Of a stretch of DNA of 64,000 nt, positions 7,189-14,560 are shown piece after piece (position 1 is the first letter of the stretch; every line of letters starts with the position of its first letter). This stretch comes from Coriobacteriaceae bacterium (GTDB taxonomy: Bacteria > Actinomycetota > Coriobacteriia > Coriobacteriales > Coriobacteriaceae), in NCBI GenBank assembly GCA_902363125.1, contig CABIZD010000003.1:1-64000 (forward strand), written 5' to 3'. The translations under genes and the position numbers were made by a program. Below the pieces are notes generated by a model, which saw nothing but the letters and a program-made list of their open reading frames with translations, had not been told where the DNA came from and made no database searches.

Positions 7189-7560
7189 ATGGACAATGTG
7201 AACCACCTAAACGAGCTCTCAATACAGTCCCAGCTTAGCACCCTTGAAAAACTGGTCGCGGACGCGGAACAATCTACCGACGCAAGACGCGATTTCGAAG
7301 CTCGGCCTCGTGCCGTATTCCAGAAATATGGAATTACAGCCCTCCAAATCAAAGCGGGAAATCGAAAAGTCTCTGTACGAACTGGTGGAGTCAACCGAAA
7401 AGGAGGCGCGTGTCCCCGTTGCACGCGCAGTATATCGTCGTATCCAGCTCCCACCGTCCGAGGCACTTGGACGGTGGGAGTTCCGCATCCCCGGGAAAGG
7501 AAAAGCGCGGCCCATCCGGACCGCGCCCGCGCCCTCCTCCCATTTCACCCCGCGACGTAA
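7189..7560 (+). CDS. Possible precursor-like protein (nitrile-hydratase-leader style), perhaps frameshifted
   Basis: From ATG 7189 the frame reads MDNVNHLNELSIQSQLSTLE and then DARRDFEARPRAVFQKYGI, which resembles the end of NHLP-type leader peptides of ribosomally made peptides (a run of Arg, Phe, Pro, Ala, then Gly-Ile). After nt 7335 this frame becomes basic with two close cysteines (ACPRC). A better protein-like sequence appears in the next frame from ATG 7328 (SKREIEKSLYELVESTEKEA), so a frameshift near 7330 is possible. A strong 12-bp hairpin lies at 7448-7480. No modifying enzymes are nearby. The gene diverges from an SdpI-like gene. Confidence 0.35.
   Translation: MDNVNHLNELSIQSQLSTLEKLVADAEQSTDARRDFEARPRAVFQKYGITALQIKAGNRKVSVRTGGVNRKGGACPRCTRSISSYPAPTVRGTWTVGVPHPRERKSAAHPDRARALLPFHPAT
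7448..7480. repeat. Perfect 12-bp stem-loop
   Basis: Arms 7448-7459 and 7469-7480 are exact reverse complements with a 9-nt loop. No T-run follows. If the preceding gene is really short, this could mark its end. Confidence 0.7.
7497..7526 (-). terminator. Terminator of the DUF2958 gene pair
   Basis: On the minus strand a 9-bp stem (7518-7526 with 7505-7513, one G-T pair) is followed by TTTTCCTTTCC. It lies 19 nt after the stop at 7545. Confidence 0.7.
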
Positions 7561-8141
7561 ACCGTCCGGCCCGTCTCGCAGTCGATGGTCTCGGCATCCC
7601 CGAACCCAACCCGGACGGCAGCCCATCCGCCGGCGCCCGCCAACGCATCGGCCTCGGACCTCGCGGCGGCGATGAGTCGCTCGAGCTCGGCCGATCCGGC
7701 CGGCGCGGTCCCCACCTCGAACGCGCCGCCGTCGCCGCCCGACTCGTACTCGATGACGACTGTCGAGCCGAGAGCCTCCTCGAGGGTCTCGGGCAGGCCG
7801 CCCATGTCGGCGAGGACGTGCCCGGCGACCGTGGCCAGCGGGTAGCGGGCCATCCCGGACGCCGCCGAGCGGCCGGCCATGCGGAGCAAGCCGGCGGCCT
7901 CGAGCGCCTCGAGGAGCGCCGCGGGCACGTCGGCGTCGATGGCGATGTTGCCGCGTCCGCGGCACCACTCGGCCGCCGCCGGCACGTTCGCCGTGAGCAC
8001 GCCCCACTCGGCCATGTAGCCCTCGGAGCGCGGGTTCGTGGCGTCGAGGAGGAGGACGGCCAGGCCGCCGCCCACGTACTCATCGGCCACGAGGGCGAGG
8101 CGGACCGCCTCGCCCATGGAGTCGAACTCGACCGTGACCAT
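7545..8141 (-). CDS. Hypothetical protein of a mobile-type gene pair
   Basis: This 198-residue protein starts at ATG 8141 after AGGAGG. It is Ala/Gly-rich and acidic (EYVGGGLAVLLLDA, GNIAIDADVPAALLEALEAA, PETLEEALGSTVVIEYESGG) with no membrane segment or known motif that I recognise. It lies 4 nt after the DUF2958 gene on the same strand and is surely cotranscribed with it. DUF2958 proteins are mostly carried by plasmids and conjugative elements, so this is probably cargo of such an element. Confidence 0.7.
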   Translation of the reverse strand: MVTVEFDSMGEAVRLALVADEYVGGGLAVLLLDATNPRSEGYMAEWGVLTANVPAAAEWCRGRGNIAIDADVPAALLEALEAAGLLRMAGRSAASGMARYPLATVAGHVLADMGGLPETLEEALGSTVVIEYESGGDGGAFEVGTAPAGSAELERLIAAARSEADALAGAGGWAAVRVGFGDAETIDCETGRTVYVAG

Positions 8142-8145
8142 GCGG

Positions 8146-8445
8146 CTACCTCCTCCTGACGGCGCTGAGCGGCTTCGGGGAGAAGTGCTCGTCGCGCTCG
8201 ACGGCGGCAAACCCCATCTGACGGTTCAGCTCGGCCATCTCCTTGATGCTGAAGTAGCCGAGCTCGTCGTCGTAGCCCTCGACGAGGCCGAACGCCTCGT
8301 CCGTTCCGTCAAACTCGAGCAGCCACCAGTCCCATCCGTTCACGCACGAGAAGTAGTGGGCGTAGACTGTGGGGTCCTCTGCCCCGTCCTGCTCGTAGAG
8401 CCTCGGCACCGTCTTGGCGATTTCCTCGGTCATCAGCTGCTGCAT
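8146..8445 (-). CDS. DUF2958 domain protein
   Basis: The 99 residues match the DUF2958 pattern: VPRLYEQDGAEDPTVYAHYF, then WDWWLLEFDGTDEAFGLVEG, ELGYFSIKEM and a closing ERDEHFSPKPL. I chose ATG 8445 (MQQLMTEEIAK) because GGAGG lies 6 nt upstream; the longer frame to 8631 reads through repeat-rich DNA. The family function is unknown, but members are typical passengers of plasmids and integrative elements. It is the first gene of a two-gene unit with 7545-8141. Confidence 0.85.
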   Translation of the reverse strand: MQQLMTEEIAKTVPRLYEQDGAEDPTVYAHYFSCVNGWDWWLLEFDGTDEAFGLVEGYDDELGYFSIKEMAELNRQMGFAAVERDEHFSPKPLSAVRRR

Positions 8446-8763
8446 GTCTTCCTCCGTTCCGGGCAACCTGCCCTCAACATCTCGCCCCTGCGGGCAAAGC
8501 CGAATGGCGACGCCGTGCGTCGTCGTCGGCTTTGCTCCCTGCAAAGCCGCACCGGAGCGAAGACGGGTCAAGGGAGGTCCATGACGACCTCCACCAACCG
8601 GAGCGGAGCGGAGGTTTGTGCGGGGTCTCATGGGCCCCCTTGACGCGGCGTAGCGGAGGTGCCACCCGGCCGCGGAGCCGTGGCCGATTCACGGCGGACG
8701 CCGGCAGCCCACGCCCAACATCGATACCATCTGAACCGCTATTCACTTTTCGAGAGGAGCCAT
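8446..8763. other. Gene-free stretch with hairpins
   Basis: It holds no convincing gene. It contains a 10-bp stem (8494-8503 with 8526-8535, extended inward by a second stem) and other short GC-rich inverted repeats, including GGAGGTC/GACCTCC near 8574-8598. The upstream regions of the two diverging genes must lie here. Confidence 0.6.
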
Positions 8764-8946
8764 ATGGAACTCGAAGACATCGTCTACGAGCTCGCCTGCC
8801 TTCATGAGTCGATGCTCTTTTGCTGCGAGAACCGGTCCGGCAAGGAGGACCCGGTCTTCGCGCATTACTACATGGCGCTGGGAAGGATTGTCAGGGACCT
8901 CGAAGAGGCCGAGCGGCGCATCCGGACCGAAACGGGCCGGCGCTGA
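8764..8946 (+). CDS. Small helical hypothetical protein
   Basis: This encodes 60 residues starting MELEDIVYELACLHESML, rich in charged helix (LGRIVRDLEEAERRIRTE). ATG 8764 follows GAGAGGAG at good spacing. No family is recognised. Its size and place beside DUF2958 and DUF4268 genes suggest cargo of the same mobile region. A two-way terminator follows. Confidence 0.6.
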   Translation: MELEDIVYELACLHESMLFCCENRSGKEDPVFAHYYMALGRIVRDLEEAERRIRTETGRR

Positions 8947-8959
8947 ATCCCGTCAATAG

Positions 8960-8995
8960 AAAACGCCCCTGCATTGAACTGCCGGGGCGTTTTTT
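8960..8995. terminator. Two-way intrinsic terminator
   Basis: A perfect 10-bp stem (8960-8969 with 8984-8993) has T-runs on both strands. It separates the convergent genes at 8764-8946 and 8994-9926. Confidence 0.85.
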
Positions 8996-9926
8996 AGAGC
9001 TCGATCTCCGCGATTATTTTTTTCATCTCGAGGGCCCATCCGAGCTGTTCCTCGATGTACCCCGGCCATGCGTCCTGGTGGCCCTTGATGGGGTGGCCCG
9101 CCTTGTAGAAGCGCAGCCCCGATGCCTTTTTCGCATCGAAGGTCACCGCCGTCAGCCCGAGGTGATCCTCGAAGACCCCGCTGTTGGCGATGGCGCGGTG
9201 CCCGATCTCCTTGTCGTCGTCCACGTACAGCTCGATGCCCGTGCGGCCCTTTTGCGTATCGATGAGCAGGGCGAGATGGTATGCCGAGACCCCCAGGCGA
9301 AGCGTCGACCAATGGTCCTTGCTGGGCTTCTGCGGGCTGAACTCCTTGAGGAACTCCGGATGGCCGCCTGCCACATCGCGGTAGGCCGTCCAGTACGCCA
9401 GCTTGACCTTTTCGGTCTCGCTGAGCCCCTCGGAGAGCTTCACGGTCTTGGTCCACTCGTTCGGCTGCTCGACCACGCCGAAGCGCGGGGCGGGCAGGGA
9501 GCCCCCGATCTTCCAGAGCTCGACCTCGACCAGGAAGAACCCGAAGTCGCTGTCGGTGTGCTGGTTGAGCCACTCGATGGCCTGGCGATGCTCGTCGCGG
9601 GCGTGCGCCACGACCCAGATGACGACCTCGGCGCCCTTGCCGGCGGCATACGTGATCACCTTGCCGAGATGGTCGTGGTTGGTGTCCTCGAGCTGGTTCT
9701 CGATGATCACCTTGCGGCCCGTACCGGACTCCTGCGCGTAGATATCCACGTTGAACGAGCCGACCGACGACTCCGTCTCTATTAGCTCGAGCTCGATTCC
9801 GACCGCCATCCCGAGGGTTGCGAGATTCTGCTCCTCGGCCAGCCACTTGGTGAAGTCGTGGGCCTCATGCGACCACACCTCGCGCAGGGGAACCTTCTGA
9901 ATGGTGTCCAGGTTATAAGTCTTCAT
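8994..9926 (-). CDS. DUF4268 protein with PD-(D/E)XK nuclease-like N-terminus
   Basis: This 310-residue protein has an N-terminal part with a nuclease-like core: Asp61 in NVDIYAQE, then Glu76 and Gln78 in KVIIENQLE, followed by DHLGKVITYAAG. This is a PD-(D/E)XK pattern with Gln in the usual Lys place. The C-terminal DUF4268 part starts near residue 170. Such proteins occur in mobile and defence-rich regions of many bacteria; activity is unproven. ATG 9926 follows GAGGGTGA. The small gene upstream overlaps it by 14 nt, so their translation may be coupled. Confidence 0.8.
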   Translation of the reverse strand: MKTYNLDTIQKVPLREVWSHEAHDFTKWLAEEQNLATLGMAVGIELELIETESSVGSFNVDIYAQESGTGRKVIIENQLEDTNHDHLGKVITYAAGKGAEVVIWVVAHARDEHRQAIEWLNQHTDSDFGFFLVEVELWKIGGSLPAPRFGVVEQPNEWTKTVKLSEGLSETEKVKLAYWTAYRDVAGGHPEFLKEFSPQKPSKDHWSTLRLGVSAYHLALLIDTQKGRTGIELYVDDDKEIGHRAIANSGVFEDHLGLTAVTFDAKKASGLRFYKAGHPIKGHQDAWPGYIEEQLGWALEMKKIIAEIEL

Positions 9927-10068
9927 CCGTCACCCTCTCGACCGATAATCTGGCACCATTGTAGAGCCTCTCGCCATCAAACGACCGTAGCAGGAGCCCA
10001 CGACGTTCGTCGACGTCCTTCAGCTCGTACGGGTACACGAATAGCAAAATATATCTCTTCTTAGCCAT
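9913..10068 (-). CDS. Small protein overlapping the DUF4268 gene
   Basis: This encodes 51 residues from ATG 10068 (MAKKRYILLFVYPYELKDVD), preceded by a purine-rich GGGAAGGG site. The sequence looks like compact real protein, with a hydrophobic strand and then many charged residues (ERRGLLLRSFDGERL). Its stop lies 14 nt inside the next gene. The family is not recognised. Tight overlap with a nuclease-like gene suggests that the two proteins work together, possibly as effector and regulator, but this is inference. Confidence 0.55.
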   Translation of the reverse strand: MAKKRYILLFVYPYELKDVDERRGLLLRSFDGERLYNGARLSVERVTDEDL

Positions 10069-10120
10069 GCGGTTTCCCTTCCCTTGAAAAACGAACCACT
10101 CGATCCGCGGAGAGGCGCTA

Positions 10121-10421
10121 TCAGGTGCCGTTCGTCAACGCCGCGGCGATTATGCCGCTGTCCGTGAAGACGAAACTGATGAGCTCATCTTCCCGAGGCT
10201 CGCGCTCCTGCTCCTCCTCGGCCTCCTCGAACGTCATCGGCATCTCGCGCGCTCCCGAAAACTCGTGGCAGATAGCATAGAGACGAGAGGGCCTATCAGC
10301 CCACTTATCAGCCGGTCGGCCAAAAGCGTCGTACTGCCGCAGCTCATCCCCAACATCGCGCCAGATTGTTCGATACCAACCCGTTAACGATAGGGTCAAG
10401 AGCATCGTAGACCGTATTCAT
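10121..10421 (-). pseudogene. Hypothetical gene with an early frameshift
   Basis: A start at ATG 10421 reads MNTVYDALDPIVNG and then leaves frame. The sequence continues sensibly in the next frame as WYRTIWRDVGDELRQYDAFG through ADKWADRPSRLYAICHEFSG to a stop at 10121. The join fits one extra G in GGGTTGG at about 10380-10382. The automatic start at 10405 would give an unrelated N-terminus. If the G is real, the gene is broken or starts elsewhere. No family is recognised. Confidence 0.5.
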
Positions 10422-10793
10422 ATAGCGGCGCCTTTGTTACAGCTCAGATGTCACCATTTTAGATAATGGGCGTAGCGACCCGAATCTCATTTCAGGCCAA
10501 TTCGACCAAGAGCAATCTACGGTCTTGTAACTGCCTCTTTCCAAATAAGGCCCGCCCCCGGTGGGGCCCCACCCATGCCCACGGCATAGGCCCGCCAGAG
10601 CTAGAGGGACTTCGTCATTCTTGTCTGGTAACTCTCAAATAAAGCGCAGAAAGTGTGGAGGAGCGCCGAACGGTCCTGCTGAACTCGTCGCCAACCGGCG
10701 TCAACCAGTGTGGAGATGGTTCAAGCAGGCATCCTGTTCGAAAAATGCCGTTATTAATTGATTTCGACCAAAATTCGACCAAGATTGAAAGTC
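10422..10793. other. Gene-free stretch next to the tRNA gene
   Basis: No convincing gene is seen. The 13-mer AATTCGACCAAGA occurs twice in direct orientation (10499-10511 and 10772-10784), with a further partial copy just before the second. Direct repeats beside a tRNA gene could be traces of integration and excision. Confidence 0.5.
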
Positions 10794-10832
10794 AAAAAAG
10801 AAACAGCCCAGAGAAACAATGCCTCTGAGCTG
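10794..10832 (-). terminator. Terminator of the initiator tRNA
   Basis: On the minus strand a 10-bp stem (10823-10832 with 10804-10813, one G-T pair) is followed by TTTCTTTTTT, just after the tRNA gene. Confidence 0.75.
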
Positions 10833-10842
10833 CTAAAAGTCT

Positions 10843-10919
10843 TGGTCGCGGGGGCAGGATTTGAACCTACGACCTCCGGGTTATGAGCCCGGCGAGCTAC
10901 CAGACTGCTCCACCCCGCA
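10843..10919 (-). tRNA. tRNA-fMet (anticodon CAU), initiator
   Basis: A full 77-nt cloverleaf with encoded CCA. The anticodon CAT (complement of 10883-10885) sits on a stem with three G-C pairs next to the loop (CGGG/CCCG). The first acceptor pair is U-G instead of a standard pair. Both marks are typical of initiator tRNA. It borders the accessory region on its 3' side. Confidence 0.95.
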
Positions 10920-11114
10920 ATGTCTGGGCGCCTCATGTGCGCAAGAAAGAATACTACGCGGGAGTTCGGTAAACGGCAAGGAAAATCTCGTAGAGCATAA
11001 TTCCTTCATATTTAAACCCCTCAGCCATATCACCGTAAACGAATCGCAGCCGAGCGGCGTCGGCGGCGCGTATACAATGGTGCGCGTCCTTTTACGCCGA
11101 CACCTGGAGTAGAC

Positions 11115-11888
11115 ATGCTGCTCGCTATCGATATGGGAAACACGCAGACGGCCATGGGCCTGTTTGACGGAGACGAGCTGGTGCAGTCGTGGCGTATGCC
11201 CACCGACCGCTCCTATACCGCCGACGAGATCCACGTGCGCCTGATGGGCTTCTTTAAGATGTACGACCTCTCGCTCGGCGCAGTCGACGCGATCGCCTTT
11301 GCCGGCGTGGTGCCACAGCTCTCGCGCGAGTGGCACGCCGTGGCCGACCGCATCGCGGCGGATGCCATTGTCATCGGACCGCAGACGGCCGCCGTGACCA
11401 AGCTGCGGGCGGCGCGCCCCCAGGCCGTTGGTGCCGACCGCATCGCCAACGCCGTCGCTGCCGAAACCTTCTACGGCGCCCCGGCAATCGTGGTAGACTT
11501 TGGCACCGCAACCAATATCGACGTCATCGACGAGGACGGCTATTACATTGGCGGAGCGATTGCGCCGGGCATCCGCATTTCGATGGACGCGCTCGCCGCC
11601 CGCGCCGCCAAGCTCGCCAGCGTTCCGCTCGAGGCGCCCGAGCATGCCATCGGCCGCGATACCGAGGAGTGCATCAAGGTCGGCGCCGTAACGGGCGCCG
11701 CCGCCATGGCCGAGGGCCTGGTTGCGCGCATGAAGCGCGAGCTGGGGCGCGAGGACGCCACCGTTATCGCCACGGGCGGTCTCGCCGGCATCGTCGCCGA
11801 TTCGACCGATGCCTTCGACGTGGTCGACGGACAACTCACCATCAAGGGCATCTGCGAAATCTACCGCCGCATGCAGGAGCTGGGGTAG
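11115..11888 (+). CDS. coaX: Type III pantothenate kinase
   Basis: This 257-residue enzyme phosphorylates pantothenate in the first step of coenzyme A synthesis. Family motifs are present: the phosphate loop DMGNTQT (residues 6-12), GADRIANA, DFGTATNIDV and GGAIAPGI. The length is normal. ATG 11115 follows CTGGAG. Type III enzymes are not inhibited by CoA. It faces a minus-strand coenzyme cluster (biotin-ligase-like, folP-folK). Confidence 0.95.
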   Translation: MLLAIDMGNTQTAMGLFDGDELVQSWRMPTDRSYTADEIHVRLMGFFKMYDLSLGAVDAIAFAGVVPQLSREWHAVADRIAADAIVIGPQTAAVTKLRAARPQAVGADRIANAVAAETFYGAPAIVVDFGTATNIDVIDEDGYYIGGAIAPGIRISMDALAARAAKLASVPLEAPEHAIGRDTEECIKVGAVTGAAAMAEGLVARMKRELGREDATVIATGGLAGIVADSTDAFDVVDGQLTIKGICEIYRRMQELG

Positions 11889-12033
11889 GACGGGGGCTTA
11901 AGTCGAGCACACCCGATGCCACAGCCCCCGCAAAGGCTCGCCAAGCCTATTCCTCAGATAGGCGAAACCCTCCCCGGCACAGGCCGAGAAGGGTCTTGTT
12001 GCCATCGTTATCTTTGAGCGCTGGCGCCCCGCG

Positions 12034-12735
12034 CTACAGCCCGCGAATTCGTACAGCCTCGGGCGGAAACTCCTGCTCGCCGGCATCGGTCTTGATGGTC
12101 GCGCGGCCCCAGATGTCCAGGCCCGCAAACACACCGACCGCAAGCGGCAAGCCGTTGGGAGACACCGCCGCAACTTGGCGGCCCAGCAGCGGCACCATGT
12201 CGAAGTACTCGCCCAGCACGGGGGCCAGCGGACCGGCAGCGCCCTGCGGCGTGTTGGCAACAACCGCCCAGGCGTCCACGCGGGCCAGCACGGCGGCGGC
12301 CAGCGTCTCGACCAGCGCTTCGTCAGCCACGTCCACACCAAGCTCGCTCAGCGCCGAACGCTCAATATCCACCGTCACGGCACCGAACATGCCCGCAGCA
12401 CCGGCACCGCCGTTCACGGCAACGCGCGCGAACGACGTCTCAAACGTAGGCGCGCCGCACACAATGTCGCTCGGCCACTGGATGCCCACCTTGCCGGCAA
12501 GGCCCAGGCCCGGTGTCGACGCCGTGCCCACGAGCGCGTCCATCATGCCCATCGCCGCCACAAACGGCAGGCCGTGGAAGGCATGCATGTTCACGTCCGG
12601 GCGCACGACCAACGAAAACGTCAACGACGCCTCGCCCGCGCTCCAAGCGCACCAGCCCGCGGACATGCCCTCGCGGCCCGCATCGCGCGCGGCGTCAAGT
12701 TCGGTACCGGCGGCTACGGCATTCATCTCAATCAT
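12034..12735 (-). CDS. Biotin protein ligase-like (BirA/LplA superfamily) protein, diverged
   Basis: The 233 residues align by eye with the catalytic domain of biotin protein ligases: SLTFSLVVRP, then KVGIQWPSDIV in place of the usual WPND motif, and a C-terminal small domain with DIWGRATIKTDAGEQEF. The GRGRxG-type loop and the lysine after WPND are not clear (the sequence there is CGAPTFETSF), so activity is uncertain. There is no DNA-binding N-terminus. Its start directly follows the stop of folP-folK, so it sits in the same operon. Enzymes of this family attach biotin to acetyl-CoA carboxylase and related carriers. Confidence 0.6.
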   Translation of the reverse strand: MIEMNAVAAGTELDAARDAGREGMSAGWCAWSAGEASLTFSLVVRPDVNMHAFHGLPFVAAMGMMDALVGTASTPGLGLAGKVGIQWPSDIVCGAPTFETSFARVAVNGGAGAAGMFGAVTVDIERSALSELGVDVADEALVETLAAAVLARVDAWAVVANTPQGAAGPLAPVLGEYFDMVPLLGRQVAAVSPNGLPLAVGVFAGLDIWGRATIKTDAGEQEFPPEAVRIRGL

Positions 12736-14466
12736 CTACATACGCCCCAATTCGCCCACGATATGCCCCACGCGGTCCTCGGGCTCTTTGACCTCTACGC
12801 CGTTGTAGCGGAAGAACCGCGCTGGGTCGTGCATCAGGTCCTCGAGCGGCACCAGCACAAAGTCGCGCTCGCCAATGAGCGGATGCGGCAGGCGCAGCTT
12901 CTTGCCGCCGTGGATCTCGCCGTCCATCCACAACAGGTCCAGGTCGATGGTGCGCGGACCGTTGACCTTGGCCTTCTTGGAGCGGTCGCGCCCCAGCTCA
13001 GCCTCGATCTTCATAAGCTCGTCGAGCAGCACCAGCGGCGCCAGCTCGGTCTTGATCTCGATGACGGCGTTGGCAAACGCGTCCTGGCGCGTCTCGTAAG
13101 CCGGCTCGCTCTCGTAGATGCGCGAGCAGTTGGACACGCAGGTGAGCGGAATCTCGGCGATCATGTCGCGTGCGGCGCGGATGTTGTCGCAACGATGCCC
13201 CAGGTTGGAGCCCACGGCCACAAACGCGCGGCGCGGCTGCGGCTTAGCAACAGCCCAGTAACCGTTCAGGAACTGCGCAAAGCCCGCGACGTCGTGCACG
13301 CGCACGATGTTGGCACCGGCCTGGATAGCGCCCAGGCACACGCCAAACGTGGCGACATCGCGCTCGGCGGCCTCGGTCACGCCCGAGACGGCGCCCACGA
13401 AGCGCTTGCGCGACACGGCGCACATGAGCGGATAGCCCAGCGACGCCATTTTGGCGGTCTCGCGCTGGATGACGATGTCCTCGTTGGCCGTCTTGCCAAA
13501 GCCCGGGCCAGGATCGATGCAGATGCGGTCGCGCGACACGCCGGCATGGATGAGTGTGCGGGCCTGGTCAGACAGAAAGCCCATGACGCGGCGCATGATG
13601 GGCGCCGAATCGGGCAGGGTGAAGCGGCGGAGCTGCGAGGTGGGCACGTAGGCTTCCTCGCGGCGGGCGCTGCGGCGCATCATGGCGGCCAGACGGTCAT
13701 TGGACTCCGATGCGGCCTCGGTGGCTGCGGGCGCGGGCGCGACGGTCTCGGCGGCAGCAGTCTGCTCGGCGGCGGGCGTCTCCTGCTCGCTTGCAGGCTC
13801 GGACGTGGGCTCCGGTTCGCCAAACGGCAACGAGGGCTGCACCACGCCGCCCGGAAGCTTGGCCTCCGACTTAGGCTCACCCAGCAACTTGCCGCGACGG
13901 CGGCGAGCCGGCTTCTCGGCCTCACGCGCGGCCTCGGCAGCCGCCTCGCGCGCCTTCTCGGCAACAAACGCCGCTGCCGAGGTATCGAGCTGCACCGTTG
14001 CGTGCGTGCGGGTGGGCGCGGCGACCTCGCCGGCATGCATCACGATGATGCCGCAGGTGCTCGTCTTAACAAACTCGACCATCTTGGGATCGGTGAAGCC
14101 GGTCACGTCGTTGACGATCGAGGCGCCGCAGCGCACGGCCGCCTTGGCAACCGCCACATGACGCGTGTCGATCGAGACGATGGCGCCCTCCTTGGCCAGC
14201 GCGCGCACCACGGGCAGCACGCGGCGAGCTTCCTCGTCGGGATTGACCGGGGTAAAGCCGGGACGCGTGGACTCGCCGCCCACGTCGATGATGTCGGCAC
14301 CGGCGTCGAGCATCGCCAGGCCGTACTCGATAGCGGCGTCCGGGTCGAAGTGCTCACCGCCGTCGCTAAACGAATCGGGCGTCACGTTGAGGACGCCCAT
14401 GATGCGCGGGCGGTCAAAGCTGAGCTCGTACTTTCCGCACCGCCATGTCTTGCTATCGTTCGCCAT
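12736..14466 (-). CDS. folP: Bifunctional dihydropteroate synthase / HPPK with a long inserted linker
   Basis: The 576-residue protein joins dihydropteroate synthase (about residues 15-407) to 6-hydroxymethyl-dihydropterin pyrophosphokinase (about 412-576), two neighbouring steps of folate synthesis. FolP motifs are MGVLNVTPDSFSDGG (23-37), DVGGESTRPG, DPGPGFGK (318-325), SRKRF and RVHDV. FolK motifs are VAVGSNLG and GPRTIDLDLL. The synthase is interrupted near residues 151-284 by about 130 Ala/Glu/Pro-rich, probably disordered residues. The order folP-folK is one known fusion form. ATG 14466 (MANDSKTW) has AGGAGG 6 nt upstream. The gene continues into the biotin-ligase-like gene. Confidence 0.92.
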   Translation of the reverse strand: MANDSKTWRCGKYELSFDRPRIMGVLNVTPDSFSDGGEHFDPDAAIEYGLAMLDAGADIIDVGGESTRPGFTPVNPDEEARRVLPVVRALAKEGAIVSIDTRHVAVAKAAVRCGASIVNDVTGFTDPKMVEFVKTSTCGIIVMHAGEVAAPTRTHATVQLDTSAAAFVAEKAREAAAEAAREAEKPARRRRGKLLGEPKSEAKLPGGVVQPSLPFGEPEPTSEPASEQETPAAEQTAAAETVAPAPAATEAASESNDRLAAMMRRSARREEAYVPTSQLRRFTLPDSAPIMRRVMGFLSDQARTLIHAGVSRDRICIDPGPGFGKTANEDIVIQRETAKMASLGYPLMCAVSRKRFVGAVSGVTEAAERDVATFGVCLGAIQAGANIVRVHDVAGFAQFLNGYWAVAKPQPRRAFVAVGSNLGHRCDNIRAARDMIAEIPLTCVSNCSRIYESEPAYETRQDAFANAVIEIKTELAPLVLLDELMKIEAELGRDRSKKAKVNGPRTIDLDLLWMDGEIHGGKKLRLPHPLIGERDFVLVPLEDLMHDPARFFRYNGVEVKEPEDRVGHIVGELGRM

Positions 14467-14560
14467 GAACATCCTCCTAAAATGCCCGCGCCGCCGCGCT
14501 CGGGCGCAGGCGGCGGGGTCGCTTTGCAATCAGTCTTTCTATTGTATCCGCGCTCGCGGG

